Origin: Burkholderiaceae bacterium
Lineage (GTDB): Bacteria > Pseudomonadota > Gammaproteobacteria > Burkholderiales > Burkholderiaceae_C
Assembly (NCBI GenBank): GCA_026125795.1
Contig: JAHCKM010000003.1
Span: 806,001 to 870,000 of the forward strand
DNA length: 64,000 nt
Direction of reading: 5' to 3'
Every line of letters starts with the position of its first letter. Position 1 is the stretch's first letter. Positions 34,373 through 43,517 of this stretch are shown here, piece after piece. The notes beneath the pieces were generated by a model. It ran no database searches and was not told the origin of the DNA. It was given only the letters and a program-made list of their open reading frames with translations. A program made the position numbers and the translations under genes.

Positions 34373-35176
34373 ATGCCTCGCATCAAGAGCCCCCGCAGCC
34401 ACGCTCGCGCTTTCACGCCCAATCCGCGACAAAGCGAACTGCTGGCCGCGGTGCGCGCCCAAGGCGCGTTGACGGTGGAGGCCATGGCCGAGCGCTTCGG
34501 CGTCACGCTGCAGACGGTGCGGCGCGATGTCGGCCTGCTGGCCGACGCCGGCCTGCTGGCCCGCTACCACGGCGGCGCACGCGTGCCGAGCTCGACCACC
34601 GAGAACATCGGCTACACGCAGCGCCAGCATCTGAACGAGCAGGCCAAGCGGCAGATCGCGCGCGCGGTGGCTCGGGCCGTGCCCAACGGCAGCTCGATGA
34701 TCATCAACATCGGCACCACCACCGAGGCGGTGGCGCGCGAGCTGCTGCATCACAAGGGGCTGCGCATCATCACCAACAACCTCAACGTGGCGGCGATCCT
34801 GAGCGACAACCCTGAGTGCGAGGTGATCGTCGCCGGCGGGCTGGTGCGCTCGCGCGACCGCGGCATCATCGGTGAGGCCACGGTGGAGTTCATCCGCCAG
34901 TTCCGCGTCGACATCGGGCTGATCGGCATCTCGGGCATCGAGGCCGACGGCAGCCTGCGCGATTTCGACTACCGCGAGGTCAAGGTGGCGCGCACGATCA
35001 TCGAGCAGTCGCGCCAGGTGTGGCTGGCCGCCGACCACAGCAAGTTCAACCGGCCCGCGATGGTGGAGCTGGCGCACCTGAACCAGATCGACACGCTGAT
35101 CACCGACCGCGCGCCGCCGGAGGCGTTCACGCCGCTGCTGGCGGAAGCGAACGTGCAGTGCGTGGTCGCGGAATAG
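34373..35176 (+). CDS. glpR: DeoR-family glycerol-3-phosphate regulon repressor
   Basis: This 267-aa repressor has an N-terminal DeoR helix-turn-helix (LTVEAMAERFGVTLQTVRRDV) at about residues 30-60 and a DeoR-C sugar-phosphate sensor domain (INIGTTTEAVARELL; GISGIEADGSLRDFDYREVKVARTI in pieces). It is divergent from glpD and shares a 107-bp intergenic region containing the TTCG operator. It presumably represses glpD and the glpV operon and is released by glycerol-3-phosphate, as in the characterised family members. Confidence 0.92.
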   Translation: MPRIKSPRSHARAFTPNPRQSELLAAVRAQGALTVEAMAERFGVTLQTVRRDVGLLADAGLLARYHGGARVPSSTTENIGYTQRQHLNEQAKRQIARAVARAVPNGSSMIINIGTTTEAVARELLHHKGLRIITNNLNVAAILSDNPECEVIVAGGLVRSRDRGIIGEATVEFIRQFRVDIGLIGISGIEADGSLRDFDYREVKVARTIIEQSRQVWLAADHSKFNRPAMVELAHLNQIDTLITDRAPPEAFTPLLAEANVQCVVAE

Positions 35177-35293
35177 GCCCACCCCCGAAGCGGACTAGCA
35201 GCCGCTTCCCCCGAAGGGGCACAACACCAGCGGACCGGCAGAGCGGGATCCGCGGTGTTCGCTTGGATTCTCTTGGCTACCTGACGCTCTTTG
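35177..35293. other. 117-bp gap between convergent glpR and ETF-QO genes
   Basis: It contains a G/C-rich inverted stretch (CCCCCGAAGCGG ... CCGCTTCCCCCGAAGGGG) that looks like a degenerate relative of the dispersed repeats and could act as a bidirectional stop. No gene is evident. Confidence 0.3.
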
Positions 35294-36976
35294 CTACATG
35301 CCAACGTAGTTGGGTCCGCCGCCGCCCTCCGGCGTGACCCAGACGATGTTCTGCCTGGGGTCCTTGATGTCGCAGGTCTTGCAGTGCACGCAGTTCTGCG
35401 CGTTGATCTGCAGGCGCTGGCCGCCACCTTCAGCCGCCACGAACTCGTACACGCCGGCCGGGCAGTAGCGACTCTCCGGGCCGGCGTAGGTCGCGAGGTT
35501 GACGTTCACCGGCACCGACGCGTCCTTCAGCGTCAAATGCGCGGGCTGGTTCTCCTCGTGGTTGGTGTTGCTGATGAACACCGACGCCAGACGGTCGAAG
35601 GTGAGCTTGCCGTCGGGCTTGGGGTACTCGATCTTCTCGCACTGCGCCGCGGGCTTCAGGCACTCGTGGTCGGCTTTGGTGTTGTGCAAGGTCCATGGCG
35701 GGCTGTGGACGCCGAGCTTGGGCAGCAGCCAGTGTTCGATGCCGGTCATCAACTGGCCGATCAGCTTGCCGCGCTTGAACCACGCCTTGAAGTTGCGCGA
35801 CTGCTGCAGCTCCTGGTGCAGCCAGCTCGCCTCGAACGCCTGCGGATACGCGCTCAGCTCGTCGAGCGAACGTCCTGCGGCAAGCGCATCATGCAGCGCC
35901 TGCGCACACAGCATGCCGCTCTTGATCGCGGCATGGCTGCCTTTGATGCGCGCGGCGTTCAGATAGCCGGCGTCGCAGCCGACCAGCGCACCGCCGGGAA
36001 ACACCGTCTTGGGCAGGGCCTGCGGCGTGCCGTTGTTGATCGCGCGGGCGCCGTAGCCAAGGCGTTTGCCGCCTTCGATGTGCGCGCGGATCGCCGGGTG
36101 GGTCTTCCAGCGCTGCGATTCTTCGAAAGGATTGAGATACGGATTGGCGTAGTCCAGACCGATCACGAAGCCCAGCGTCACCTTGTTATCGGCCAGGTGG
36201 TACAGGAAGCCGCCGCCGAACGCGTCGGTCATCGGCCAGCCGGCGGTGTGCACCACCAGGCCGGGCCTGGCTTTTTCGGGCGGCACCTCCCACAGCTCCT
36301 TGATGCCGATCGCGAAGCTCTGTGGATCCTTGCCCGCGTTGAGCTGGTACCTGGCGAGCAACTGGCGTCCCAGATGCCCGCGTGCGCCTTCGGCGAACAC
36401 GGTGTACTTGCCGTGCAACTCCATGCCGAGTTGAAAGCCCTCGTGCGGCTCGCCGTCCTTGCCGATGCCTACGTTGCCGGTGGCCACGCCCTTGACGCGG
36501 CCCTGTTCGTCGTACAACACCTCGGCCGCGGCAAAGCCGGGGAAGATCTCGACGCCCAGGGTTTCGGCCTGTTGCGCCAGCCACTTCACGACGTCCTCCA
36601 GCGAGATCACGTAGCAGCCGTCGTTGTGCAGATTGCGCGGCACCAGCCAGTCGGGCGTGCGCGTCGCACCGGTCTCTGAAAGGAACAGCACGTCGTCGCT
36701 GGTCACCGGCTGCTGCAGCGGCGCACCGAGCGACTTCCAGTCGGGGAACAGCTCGTCGATCGCGCGCGGATCCATCACCGCACCCGACAGGATGTGCGAT
36801 CCGGGCTCTGAGCCTTTCTCGAGCACCACCACCGACACCTCGCGCTGCGCTTTTGCGGCGAGCTGCTTCAGGTGGATTGCGGTGGCCAGGCCGGCCGGAC
36901 CCGCGCCGACGACCACGACGTCGTATTCCATCGTCTCGCGCGGCCCGTGTTGCTGAAGGATTTCTTGTGGTGTCAT
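35294..36976 (-). CDS. Electron-transfer flavoprotein-ubiquinone oxidoreductase
   Basis: This 560-aa ETF-QO has the N-terminal FAD motif DVVVVGAGPAGLATAIHLKQL, the membrane/ubiquinone-binding region in the middle, and a C-terminal 4Fe-4S cluster site (CPAG ... NCVHCKTCDIKDP). It transfers electrons from reduced ETF to ubiquinone. Electrons could come from acyl-CoA dehydrogenases or from a dimethylglycine/sarcosine-type dehydrogenase such as the one encoded at 23430. etfA/etfB are not in the window. The full-length start at 36976 matches close homologues in this group. Confidence 0.95.
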   Translation of the reverse strand: MTPQEILQQHGPRETMEYDVVVVGAGPAGLATAIHLKQLAAKAQREVSVVVLEKGSEPGSHILSGAVMDPRAIDELFPDWKSLGAPLQQPVTSDDVLFLSETGATRTPDWLVPRNLHNDGCYVISLEDVVKWLAQQAETLGVEIFPGFAAAEVLYDEQGRVKGVATGNVGIGKDGEPHEGFQLGMELHGKYTVFAEGARGHLGRQLLARYQLNAGKDPQSFAIGIKELWEVPPEKARPGLVVHTAGWPMTDAFGGGFLYHLADNKVTLGFVIGLDYANPYLNPFEESQRWKTHPAIRAHIEGGKRLGYGARAINNGTPQALPKTVFPGGALVGCDAGYLNAARIKGSHAAIKSGMLCAQALHDALAAGRSLDELSAYPQAFEASWLHQELQQSRNFKAWFKRGKLIGQLMTGIEHWLLPKLGVHSPPWTLHNTKADHECLKPAAQCEKIEYPKPDGKLTFDRLASVFISNTNHEENQPAHLTLKDASVPVNVNLATYAGPESRYCPAGVYEFVAAEGGGQRLQINAQNCVHCKTCDIKDPRQNIVWVTPEGGGGPNYVGM

Positions 36977-37061
36977 GGCCGCTCCAATGGACGCCGAACG
37001 TGTCCGCCGACGCGCGGCGATTTTAAGAGGGCGATCGTTCGGAGCGTGTTGCGCGCGTGCT

Positions 37062-37075
37062 ATCGTCGCGACGAT
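37062..37075. promoter_or_regulatory. 14-bp perfect palindrome upstream of the SDR gene
   Basis: ATCGTCGCGACGAT lies in the 140-bp gap between the divergent ETF-QO and SDR genes, 41 bp before the SDR start and overlapping a possible -10 (TATCGT). It may be an operator. No regulator gene is adjacent. Confidence 0.35.
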
Positions 37076-37116
37076 TGGAGCGGCGTGTCAGTCGGCGCCG
37101 TGGCGAGGAGTCGCGT

Positions 37117-37899
37117 GTGAGCTACAGCATCGATCTATCGGGTCGCGTCGCCCTGGTGACCGGCGCGTCCAGCGGTCTGGGCGCGCAGTTCGCTCGCACG
37201 CTCAGCAAGGCGGGCGCCGCGGTGGTGCTGGCAGCCAGGCGCGTCGAGCGGCTCAAGACGCTGCGCGCCGAACTCGAGTCGCAGGGTGGTGACGCCCACG
37301 TGGTGGCGCTCGACGTCACCGATCACGTGGGCATCCGGGCCGCGGTGGCGCACGCCGAGACCGAGGTCGGCGCGATCGACATCCTGGTCAACAACGCCGG
37401 CGTCGGCGGCACGCAGCACCTCACCGAGGTGACGCCGGACGACTACGACTACATCATGAACACCAACACGCGCGGGGCGTTCTTTGTTGCGCAGGAGGTG
37501 GCCAAGCGCATGATCGCGCGCGCCAAGGGCACGGCGCCCGGCACCTACACCGGCGGGCGCATCGTCAATGTGGCGTCGGTGGCCGGGCTGCGCGTCGGCA
37601 GCCGCATCGGCGTGTACTGCATGAGCAAGGCCGCGCTGGTGCACATGACGCGCTCGATGGCGCTCGAGTGGGGCCGTTTCGGCATCAACGTCAACGCGCT
37701 GTGCCCGGGATACATCGACACCGAAATCAATCACCACCAGTGGCAGACCGAAGGCGGGCAAAAACTGATCGCATCGCTGCCGCGCAAGCGCGTCGGCGAG
37801 CCGAAGGATCTGGACAGCGCGCTGATGATGCTGTGCGCCAACGAGAGCCACTTCATCAACGGCGCCGTGCTCGCCGCCGACGACGGCTACGGCGTCTGA
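37117..37899 (+). CDS. Short-chain dehydrogenase/reductase
   Basis: This 260-aa classical SDR has cofactor motif TGASSGLGAQ near residue 15, NNAGVGG, the catalytic serine in IVNVASVAG, and YxxxK in VYCMSKAAL; PGYIDTEI follows. The GTG at 37117 is preceded by GAGGAG with 6-nt spacing and fits the family start (SYSIDLSGRVALVTG). It is probably an NAD(P)-dependent 3-oxoacyl or hydroxyacyl reductase-like enzyme. Substrate unknown. Confidence 0.9.
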   Translation: MSYSIDLSGRVALVTGASSGLGAQFARTLSKAGAAVVLAARRVERLKTLRAELESQGGDAHVVALDVTDHVGIRAAVAHAETEVGAIDILVNNAGVGGTQHLTEVTPDDYDYIMNTNTRGAFFVAQEVAKRMIARAKGTAPGTYTGGRIVNVASVAGLRVGSRIGVYCMSKAALVHMTRSMALEWGRFGINVNALCPGYIDTEINHHQWQTEGGQKLIASLPRKRVGEPKDLDSALMMLCANESHFINGAVLAADDGYGV

Positions 37900-37903
37900 T
37901 CCG

Positions 37904-38581
37904 TTGACCGTGCGACGCGAACTGACCGCGCTGGAGGCCCGCGTGCTCGGCGTGCTGGTCGAGAAGCAGGCCACGGTGCCGGACACTTATCCGTTGTCGC
38001 TCAACGCACTGGTGGCCGGCTGCAACCAGAAGAGCGCGCGCGACCCGGTGATGAACGTCGGCGATGCCGACGTGCTGCAGGCACTCGATGCGTTGCGCGG
38101 CGAGAGCCTGGTGATCGAGTCGAGCGGCTCGCGCGTGTCTCGCTACGAGCACAACCTGCCGCGTGGGTGGGCGTTGCCGGGCGCCTCGGTGGCCTTGTTG
38201 GCCGTGCTGGTGCTGCGCGGCCCGCAGACGGCGGCCGAACTGCGCGCCAACTGCGAGCGGCTGCACCGCTTTGCCGACATCTCGGCCGTGGAGGGGTTTC
38301 TCGACGAGCTGCAGAACAAGTCGCCGTCTTGGGTGCGCCGGCTCCCGCGTGCGCCGGGCGCGCGCGAGGCGCGTTGGACGCACCTGCTGTGCGGCGAGCC
38401 GCCGGCCGACCTGCAGGCGGGTGTGCCGGCCAGCGTGCCCGACAGCGCCTTGGTCTCGGCCGCGGGTGAGCTGGCCGCGATCAAGGCCGAGCAGGCGCGG
38501 CTGCTGGCGCAGATCGAGGAGTTGCGCGCCACCGTGGCACGGCTGGGCGCCTCGCTCAACGACCCATCAAAAGGCAGCTGA
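37904..38581 (+). CDS. YceH family (DUF480) protein
   Basis: This 225-aa YceH-like protein has two winged-helix repeats (LTALEARVLGVLVEKQATVPDTYPLSLNAL in parts; the second after about residue 85) and a C-terminal coiled coil (AAGELAAIKAEQARLLAQIEEL). The start is TTG 37904 or GTG 37910; neither has a strong ribosome-binding site, and it follows the SDR stop by only 4 bp, suggesting coupling. It is widespread in proteobacteria; its function is not established. Confidence 0.88.
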   Translation: MTVRRELTALEARVLGVLVEKQATVPDTYPLSLNALVAGCNQKSARDPVMNVGDADVLQALDALRGESLVIESSGSRVSRYEHNLPRGWALPGASVALLAVLVLRGPQTAAELRANCERLHRFADISAVEGFLDELQNKSPSWVRRLPRAPGAREARWTHLLCGEPPADLQAGVPASVPDSALVSAAGELAAIKAEQARLLAQIEELRATVARLGASLNDPSKGS

Positions 38582-39001
38582 ATGAGGTTCGAGGCGCCGA
38601 TCCACAAGAAGCTCGTCTACGAATCGGTCATCCCCATCCGCTGGGGCGACATGGATGCGATGGGGCACATCAACAACACGGTGTACTTCCGCTACATGGA
38701 GACCTCGCGCATCGACTGGTGCCGCAGCATCGGCTGCATGCCCGAGCAGAGCAAGCAAGGCCCGGTGATCGTCAACGCGTACTGCAGCTTCATCCAGCAG
38801 TTGCGCTATCCCGGCAATGTGCTGACCAAGCACTACGTCACCACCGTCGGCCGCACCAGCTTCGACACCTACATCACGATGGAGCGCGACGACGACCCCG
38901 GCACCGTCTGGGCCGAAGGCGGCGCACGCATGGTATGGATCGATTTCGCGACCAACCAGTCGCTGCCGCTGCCGCAGTGGCTGCGCGAGCAGATCGTTTG
39001 A
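38582..39001 (+). CDS. Acyl-CoA thioesterase, 4-hydroxybenzoyl-CoA thioesterase-like
   Basis: This 139-aa hotdog-fold protein has the catalytic-loop motif WGDMDAMGHINNTVYFRYME, with the Asp characteristic of the 4HBT/YbgC group. The ATG immediately follows the yceH stop codon, so the three genes SDR-yceH-thioesterase form an operon. It should hydrolyse small or aromatic acyl-CoAs. Substrate unknown. Confidence 0.9.
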   Translation: MRFEAPIHKKLVYESVIPIRWGDMDAMGHINNTVYFRYMETSRIDWCRSIGCMPEQSKQGPVIVNAYCSFIQQLRYPGNVLTKHYVTTVGRTSFDTYITMERDDDPGTVWAEGGARMVWIDFATNQSLPLPQWLREQIV

Positions 39002-39007
39002 GGCGCC

Positions 39008-39580
39008 TCACGCCGCCAGCAGCTTGTTCACCAGCTCGGGCGTCGTTGCCGCACCCACCTTGCGCATCAGCCGCGTGCGGTAGACGTCGACGGTGCGCGG
39101 GCTGATCGCGAGCCTCTTGCCGATCAGCTTGCTCGTCAGCCCCTCGATCAGCAGCGCGGCGATCTCGCGCTCGCGCGGCGTGAGATCGAGCTTGAGCTTG
39201 CGGCGCGACGACAGGTCCTCGAAGGCCCAGATGCCGGCCTCGTGCGGTTCTTTGGGATTCAATGCGCGGCCCGAGACGTGGCACCAGAACAGCTCGCCGG
39301 CGCGTGCACCGGCCATGCGCTTCATCACCCGATCGTCGGCATACCAACCCTGCGCGTCGAGGCTGGCCACGATGCGCTCGCCGGTGCGCTCGAACTCCTC
39401 GTGCGTCGGATAGAGCACCTCGAACGAGCGGCCGATCAATTGCGCGCGCGCCGCGCCGAACATCTCGAGCACGCGCTCGTTGCAGTCGATGATCTGGCGC
39501 TGGCGCGACAACACCAGGCCGATCGGCGCCAGCTCGAACGCGGTGCGGTAGTCGAACGACGGGATCGACCGCGCGCTCAT
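39008..39580 (-). CDS. PAS-domain LuxR-type transcriptional regulator
   Basis: This 190-aa regulator has an N-terminal PAS domain (FELAPIGLVLSRQRQIIDCN ... IGRSFEVLYPTHEEF) and a C-terminal LuxR/FixJ helix-turn-helix (LTPREREIAALLIEGL ... SPRTVDVYRTRLMRKV). No receiver domain is present, so it senses a small ligand or redox state by itself. The ATG at 39580 was chosen over an extension that overlaps the upstream thioesterase gene. The gene lies 13 bp downstream of that gene and is likely co-transcribed. Confidence 0.88.
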   Translation of the reverse strand: MSARSIPSFDYRTAFELAPIGLVLSRQRQIIDCNERVLEMFGAARAQLIGRSFEVLYPTHEEFERTGERIVASLDAQGWYADDRVMKRMAGARAGELFWCHVSGRALNPKEPHEAGIWAFEDLSSRRKLKLDLTPREREIAALLIEGLTSKLIGKRLAISPRTVDVYRTRLMRKVGAATTPELVNKLLAA

Positions 39581-39593
39581 GGCGGCACGACGC

Positions 39594-40034
39594 TCAGAGC
39601 AACGCGTAGGTCGTGGTGGCGTGCGCCGCCAGCGTGCCGCGCGGATCGGCCACCTCGATCTCGCCGAACACCAGGTTCTTGCCTTTGCGCAGCACGCGGG
39701 CGGTGACACGGGCGTGGCCGGCGTCACCGCCGATCGGACGCAGGAAGCTGGTCTGCAGTTGCACCGTGGTCATCGGCTTGAAGCCGCCGAGCGCGCTGCT
39801 CACGGCGAGCACCATCGCGGTGTCGGCCGCGGCCATCATCGTCTGGCCGCACAACACGCCGCCGCCGTGCACGTGCGGCGGCGTGATCGGCAGTGAAAGC
39901 ACCACCTCGCCCGGTGTGGCGCTATCGACCCGCAGCGCGAGCTCGCGCACCCACGGTGCAAAGGTGTCGCCTTGCAGCAGCGCCTGCAGCGCGGGTAGGT
40001 CGACGGCAACGGTGTCAGCGGTGGGAGCGGCCAT
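39594..40034 (-). CDS. PaaI-family thioesterase
   Basis: This 146-aa hotdog thioesterase contains HVHGGGVLCGQTMMAAADTAM, the PaaI-type catalytic segment with Gly-rich turn and Asp. It starts at ATG 40034, only about 7 nt from a TAGAAT -10-like box on the same strand, so its mRNA may have almost no leader. A 20-bp palindrome lies just upstream. It is divergent from the CoA-transferase genes. Confidence 0.88.
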   Translation of the reverse strand: MAAPTADTVAVDLPALQALLQGDTFAPWVRELALRVDSATPGEVVLSLPITPPHVHGGGVLCGQTMMAAADTAMVLAVSSALGGFKPMTTVQLQTSFLRPIGGDAGHARVTARVLRKGKNLVFGEIEVADPRGTLAAHATTTYALL

Positions 40035-40054
40035 TAGGCGATTCTACGTAGCGT

Positions 40055-40074
40055 CTACCTAATGCATTAGGTAG
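40055..40074. promoter_or_regulatory. 20-bp perfect palindromic operator candidate
   Basis: CTACCTAATGCATTAGGTAG is a perfect 20-bp inverted repeat, flanked by AGCGT (40050-40054) and its complement ACGCT (40076-40080). It is strikingly AT-rich for this genome and overlaps the promoter region of the PaaI thioesterase gene (TAGAAT on the minus strand, 40046-40041). It looks like a dimeric repressor site of TetR/MarR type; the regulator is unknown. Confidence 0.6.
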
Positions 40075-40090
40075 TACGCTCCCTGACCAG

Positions 40091-40159
40091 TCGCCGCCGG
40101 GCCGCCCCAAGGCGACGACGTCCCCTCAGGGGGGCCGACGCCGCAGGCGGCTTGGGGGC
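40091..40159 (+). repeat. Dispersed GC-rich intergenic repeat, copy 3 (diverged)
   Basis: GCCGCCGGGCCGCCCCAAGG, then a CCCCTCAGGGGGG hairpin, then CCGACGCCGCAGGCGGCTTG with a G-run. It shares the first half with the copy at 28449 but the second half is a variant. It lies in the leader of the CoA-transferase operon. Confidence 0.6.
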
Positions 40160-40178
40160 AAGACAGGAGACAACCCGC

Positions 40179-40880
40179 ATGAACAAGGTCTACCCGAGCG
40201 CCGCCGCGGCGCTCGACGGCATCGTGCGCGACGGGCAGCTGATCGCCGTGGGCGGTTTCGGCCTGTGCGGCATCCCCGAGGCGCTGATCGAGGCGCTGAA
40301 GGACTCGGGCGTGAAGAACCTCACCGCGATCTCCAACAACGCCGGCGTCGACGGCTTCGGCCTCGGCAAGCTGCTGGCGACGCGGCAGATCAAGAAGATG
40401 ATCTCGAGCTATGTCGGCGAGAACAAGGAGTTCGAGCGCCAGTACCTCGCGGGCGAGCTCGAGCTGGAGTTCACGCCGCAAGGCACGCTGGCCGAGAAGC
40501 TGCGCGCGGGCGGCGCCGGCATCCCGGCGTTCTTCACGCGCACCGGTGTCGGCACCATCGTGGCCGAGGGCAAGGAGACGCGCGAGTTCGACGGCCACAC
40601 CTACGTGATGGAGCGTTCCTTGCTGCCGGAGGTGTCGCTGGTCAAGGCGTACATCGCCGACAAGAGCGGCAACCTGCAGTTCCGCCGCACCGCACGCAAC
40701 TTCAATCCCAATGTGGCAATGGCCGGCAAGACCACCGTCGTGGAGGTGGAGAAGATCGTCGAGACCGGGGCGCTCGATCCCGATCAGGTCCACCTGCCGG
40801 GCATCTTCGTGCACCGCATCGTGCTGAACGCCAAGCCCGAGAAGCGCATCGAGCAACGCACCGTGCGCGCCAAGGCGTAA
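40179..40880 (+). CDS. 3-oxoacid (succinyl-CoA type) CoA-transferase subunit A
   Basis: This 233-aa CoA-transferase alpha subunit contains [18 protein letters not shown] and the family pattern around [14 protein letters not shown]. The ATG at 40179 follows an AGGAGA ribosome-binding site. It works as a heteromer with the next gene product, moving CoA from succinyl-CoA to acetoacetate or a related 3-oxoacid. Substrate specificity cannot be read. Confidence 0.93.
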   Translation: MNKVYPSAAAALDGIVRDGQLIAVGGFGLCGIPEALIEALKDSGVKNLTAISNNAGVDGFGLGKLLATRQIKKMISSYVGENKEFERQYLAGELELEFTPQGTLAEKLRAGGAGIPAFFTRTGVGTIVAEGKETREFDGHTYVMERSLLPEVSLVKAYIADKSGNLQFRRTARNFNPNVAMAGKTTVVEVEKIVETGALDPDQVHLPGIFVHRIVLNAKPEKRIEQRTVRAKA

Positions 40881-40893
40881 GAGGAGACAGACA

Positions 40894-41532
40894 ATGCCAT
40901 GGACCCGCGATGAAATGGCGGCCCGCGCCGCCAAGGAGCTGCAGGACGGCTTCTACGTCAACCTCGGCATCGGGCTGCCGACGTTGGTGGCCAACCATGT
41001 GCCCAAGGGCATGGAAGTGTGGCTGCAAAGCGAGAATGGCCTGCTCGGCATCGGCCCGTTCCCGACCGAGGACGAGATCGATGCCGACCTCATCAACGCC
41101 GGCAAGCAGACCGTGACCACGCTGCCCGGCTCGAGCATCTTCAGCAGCGCCGACAGCTTCGGCATGATCCGCGGCGGCAAGATCAACCTTGCGATCCTCG
41201 GCGCCATGCAGGTCAGCGAGCAGGGCGACCTCGCCAACTGGATGATCCCGGGCAAGATGGTCAAGGGCATGGGCGGCGCGATGGACCTGGTGGCCGGCGT
41301 CGGCCGCGTCATCGTGCTGATGGAGCACGTGGCCACCAAGAAGGACGGCAGCACCGATCTGAAGATCCTGCCCAAGTGCACGCTGCCGCTCACCGGCGTG
41401 GGCGTGGTCAACCGCATCATCACCGACCTCGCGGTGCTCGACGTGACCGAGCGCGGTCTCAAGGTGGTGGAGATGGCCCCGGGCGTCACGCGCCAGGAGC
41501 TGCAGGCCAAGACGGGTGTGACGCTGCAGTAG
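40894..41532 (+). CDS. 3-oxoacid CoA-transferase subunit B
   Basis: This 212-aa beta subunit has the catalytic glutamate in [13 protein letters not shown] and [20 protein letters not shown] (read in parts). It is 13 bp downstream of subunit A with its own AGGAGA-type site. Together they form the functional CoA-transferase for ketone-body or 3-oxoacid use. Confidence 0.93.
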   Translation: MPWTRDEMAARAAKELQDGFYVNLGIGLPTLVANHVPKGMEVWLQSENGLLGIGPFPTEDEIDADLINAGKQTVTTLPGSSIFSSADSFGMIRGGKINLAILGAMQVSEQGDLANWMIPGKMVKGMGGAMDLVAGVGRVIVLMEHVATKKDGSTDLKILPKCTLPLTGVGVVNRIITDLAVLDVTERGLKVVEMAPGVTRQELQAKTGVTLQ

Positions 41533-41548
41533 ACGGCAGACCGCATCG

Positions 41549-43408
41549 ATGGGCGGGCCGCTGCGCGCGCGGGTGTGGTTATGCGCTACGGGGCGCGCGC
41601 AGTTGCGGTTGTGCGCGGCGCTGCGCACGCGCGTCGTCGCCGGCGCGGCCGCGCTGCTGCTGGCCGCGTGTGCGCTGGCGCCGCGCGATGCGTGGTGGGC
41701 CGACAGCGCGCCCGTCGATGCGTCGGCGCGCATCGATGGCACCGGCCGCACGGCGCAGCGTTTTGCCGTGGCGGCGGCCAACCCGCTGGCCACCGAGGCG
41801 GGCTACCGCGCACTCGGAGCCGGCGGCTCGGCAGTCGATGCCGCTATCGCGGTGCAGATGGTGCTCACGCTGGTGGAGCCTCAATCCAGCGGCATCGGCG
41901 GCGGTGCGTTCCTGCTGCATTGGGACGGCCAGCGCATCGACGCCTTCGATGGCCGCGAGACCGCGCCGGCGGCGGCCGATGAGAAGCTCTTCCTGCAGGC
42001 CGACGGCAAGCCGATGCCGTTTGCCGAAGCGGTGGTCGGCGGCCGTGCTGTCGGCGTGCCCGGCGCGGTGCGCATGCTCGAACTCGCGCACCGGCGCCAC
42101 GGCAAACTGCCGTGGGCCCAATTGTTCGAGCCGGCAATCCGTCTGGCGGAGCAGGGATTCCCGGTCAGCCCCCGGCTGCACGCGCAGCTGCAGGCGGAAC
42201 AGGCATTGCGCCGCCAGGCCCATGCGGCGGCCTATTTCTACGGCGCCGATGGCCAGGCCTGGCCGGTGGGCCATCGCCTGAAGAACCCGGCGCTCGCGGC
42301 CGTGCTGCGCGCGACCGCCGAGCAAGGAAGCGCCGCGTTGCACACCGGGCCGATCGCGCGCGACATCGTGCGGCGCGTGCAAGCGTTCCCAGGCAATCCC
42401 GGGCGCTTGACCGAAGACGATCTGGCGCACTACGAGCCGGTGCTGCGCAGCGCGTTGTGCGACGACTGGCTTGCGCGGTACCGCGTGTGCGGATTCCCGC
42501 CGCCATCATCGGGCCATCTCGCGGTGATGCAGATCCTCAAGCTGCTGCAGTTCGCGCCGCCGAGCGCACCGCCGCTCGTCGACGGCCTGCCGAGCGAAGA
42601 CGTGGTGCACCGCTACAGCGAAGCCGCTCGTCTGGCGTTTGCCGACCGCGCGATGTACGTCGGCGATCCCGCGTTCGTGGCACCCCCGGCGGGCACGTGG
42701 CGCAGCCTGCTGGCCGACGACTACCTGCGCCAGCGCGCCGCGCTGATCGGCGCGCGCAGCATGCAGCAGGCCCAGCCCGGTGCGCCGACGGCTGCCTCGG
42801 CGCAGGGGTCGCAGCTGGAGCAGCCCGAGCACGGCACGAGCCATGTGTCGATCGTCGACGCGCAAGGTCGCGTGGTCGCGATGACCACCACCATCGAGGC
42901 GGTGTGGGGCTCGCGCATCCTGGCCGATGGCGGCACCGGGCTGCCCGGCGGCTTCCTGCTCAACAACGAGCTGACCGACTTCTCGTTTGCGCCGGTGGAC
43001 GCCGCCGGCCGTCCGATCGCCAACCGCGTGCAGCCGGGCAAGCGGCCGCGTTCGAGCATGAGCCCGACGCTGGTGTTTAACCGCGGCAGCGGGGCAGTCG
43101 TGCTGAGCGCCGGTTCGCCAGGCGGTGCGGCGATCATCCACTACACGGCCAAGACCTTGATCGGCACGCTCGACTGGGGCCTCGATCCGCAAGCCGCGAT
43201 CGCGCTGCCCAATTTCGGCAGCTTCAACGGTCCCACGCTGCTCGAGCGCGGCCGTTTTGCGCCTGCACTGGTTGATGCCCTGCGTGCCAGAGGCCACACG
43301 GTGCAGGAGATCGATCTCACCAGCGGGCTGCAGGCGCTGCACCGCACGGCACAGGGCTGGCGCGGCGGCGCCGACCGACGGCGCGAAGGCGTGGTGCTGG
43401 GCGACTGA
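41549..43408 (+). CDS. Gamma-glutamyltransferase (lipoprotein form)
   Basis: This 619-aa GGT-family proenzyme has an N-terminal hydrophobic segment ending in a lipobox-like AALLLAACAL, so it may be membrane-anchored in the periplasm. The autoprocessing Thr is expected in EHGTSHVSIVD near residue 430, dividing large and small subunits, and the Gly-Gly-Ala substrate pocket appears as SAGSPGGAAIIHY. It cleaves gamma-glutamyl bonds of glutathione-like compounds. It is 16 bp after the CoA-transferase genes. The exact start codon is uncertain. Confidence 0.88.
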   Translation: MGGPLRARVWLCATGRAQLRLCAALRTRVVAGAAALLLAACALAPRDAWWADSAPVDASARIDGTGRTAQRFAVAAANPLATEAGYRALGAGGSAVDAAIAVQMVLTLVEPQSSGIGGGAFLLHWDGQRIDAFDGRETAPAAADEKLFLQADGKPMPFAEAVVGGRAVGVPGAVRMLELAHRRHGKLPWAQLFEPAIRLAEQGFPVSPRLHAQLQAEQALRRQAHAAAYFYGADGQAWPVGHRLKNPALAAVLRATAEQGSAALHTGPIARDIVRRVQAFPGNPGRLTEDDLAHYEPVLRSALCDDWLARYRVCGFPPPSSGHLAVMQILKLLQFAPPSAPPLVDGLPSEDVVHRYSEAARLAFADRAMYVGDPAFVAPPAGTWRSLLADDYLRQRAALIGARSMQQAQPGAPTAASAQGSQLEQPEHGTSHVSIVDAQGRVVAMTTTIEAVWGSRILADGGTGLPGGFLLNNELTDFSFAPVDAAGRPIANRVQPGKRPRSSMSPTLVFNRGSGAVVLSAGSPGGAAIIHYTAKTLIGTLDWGLDPQAAIALPNFGSFNGPTLLERGRFAPALVDALRARGHTVQEIDLTSGLQALHRTAQGWRGGADRRREGVVLGD

Positions 43409-43517
43409 AGCTGACCGCCTTGCGCGCGCCCATTCGGCGTGGGCTCACCCCCAGGCCCACGGGGTTGCCGCCGATCGTCCGGCGCCCGACGATGCGTGAA
43501 CCCGATCACACGCTCCC

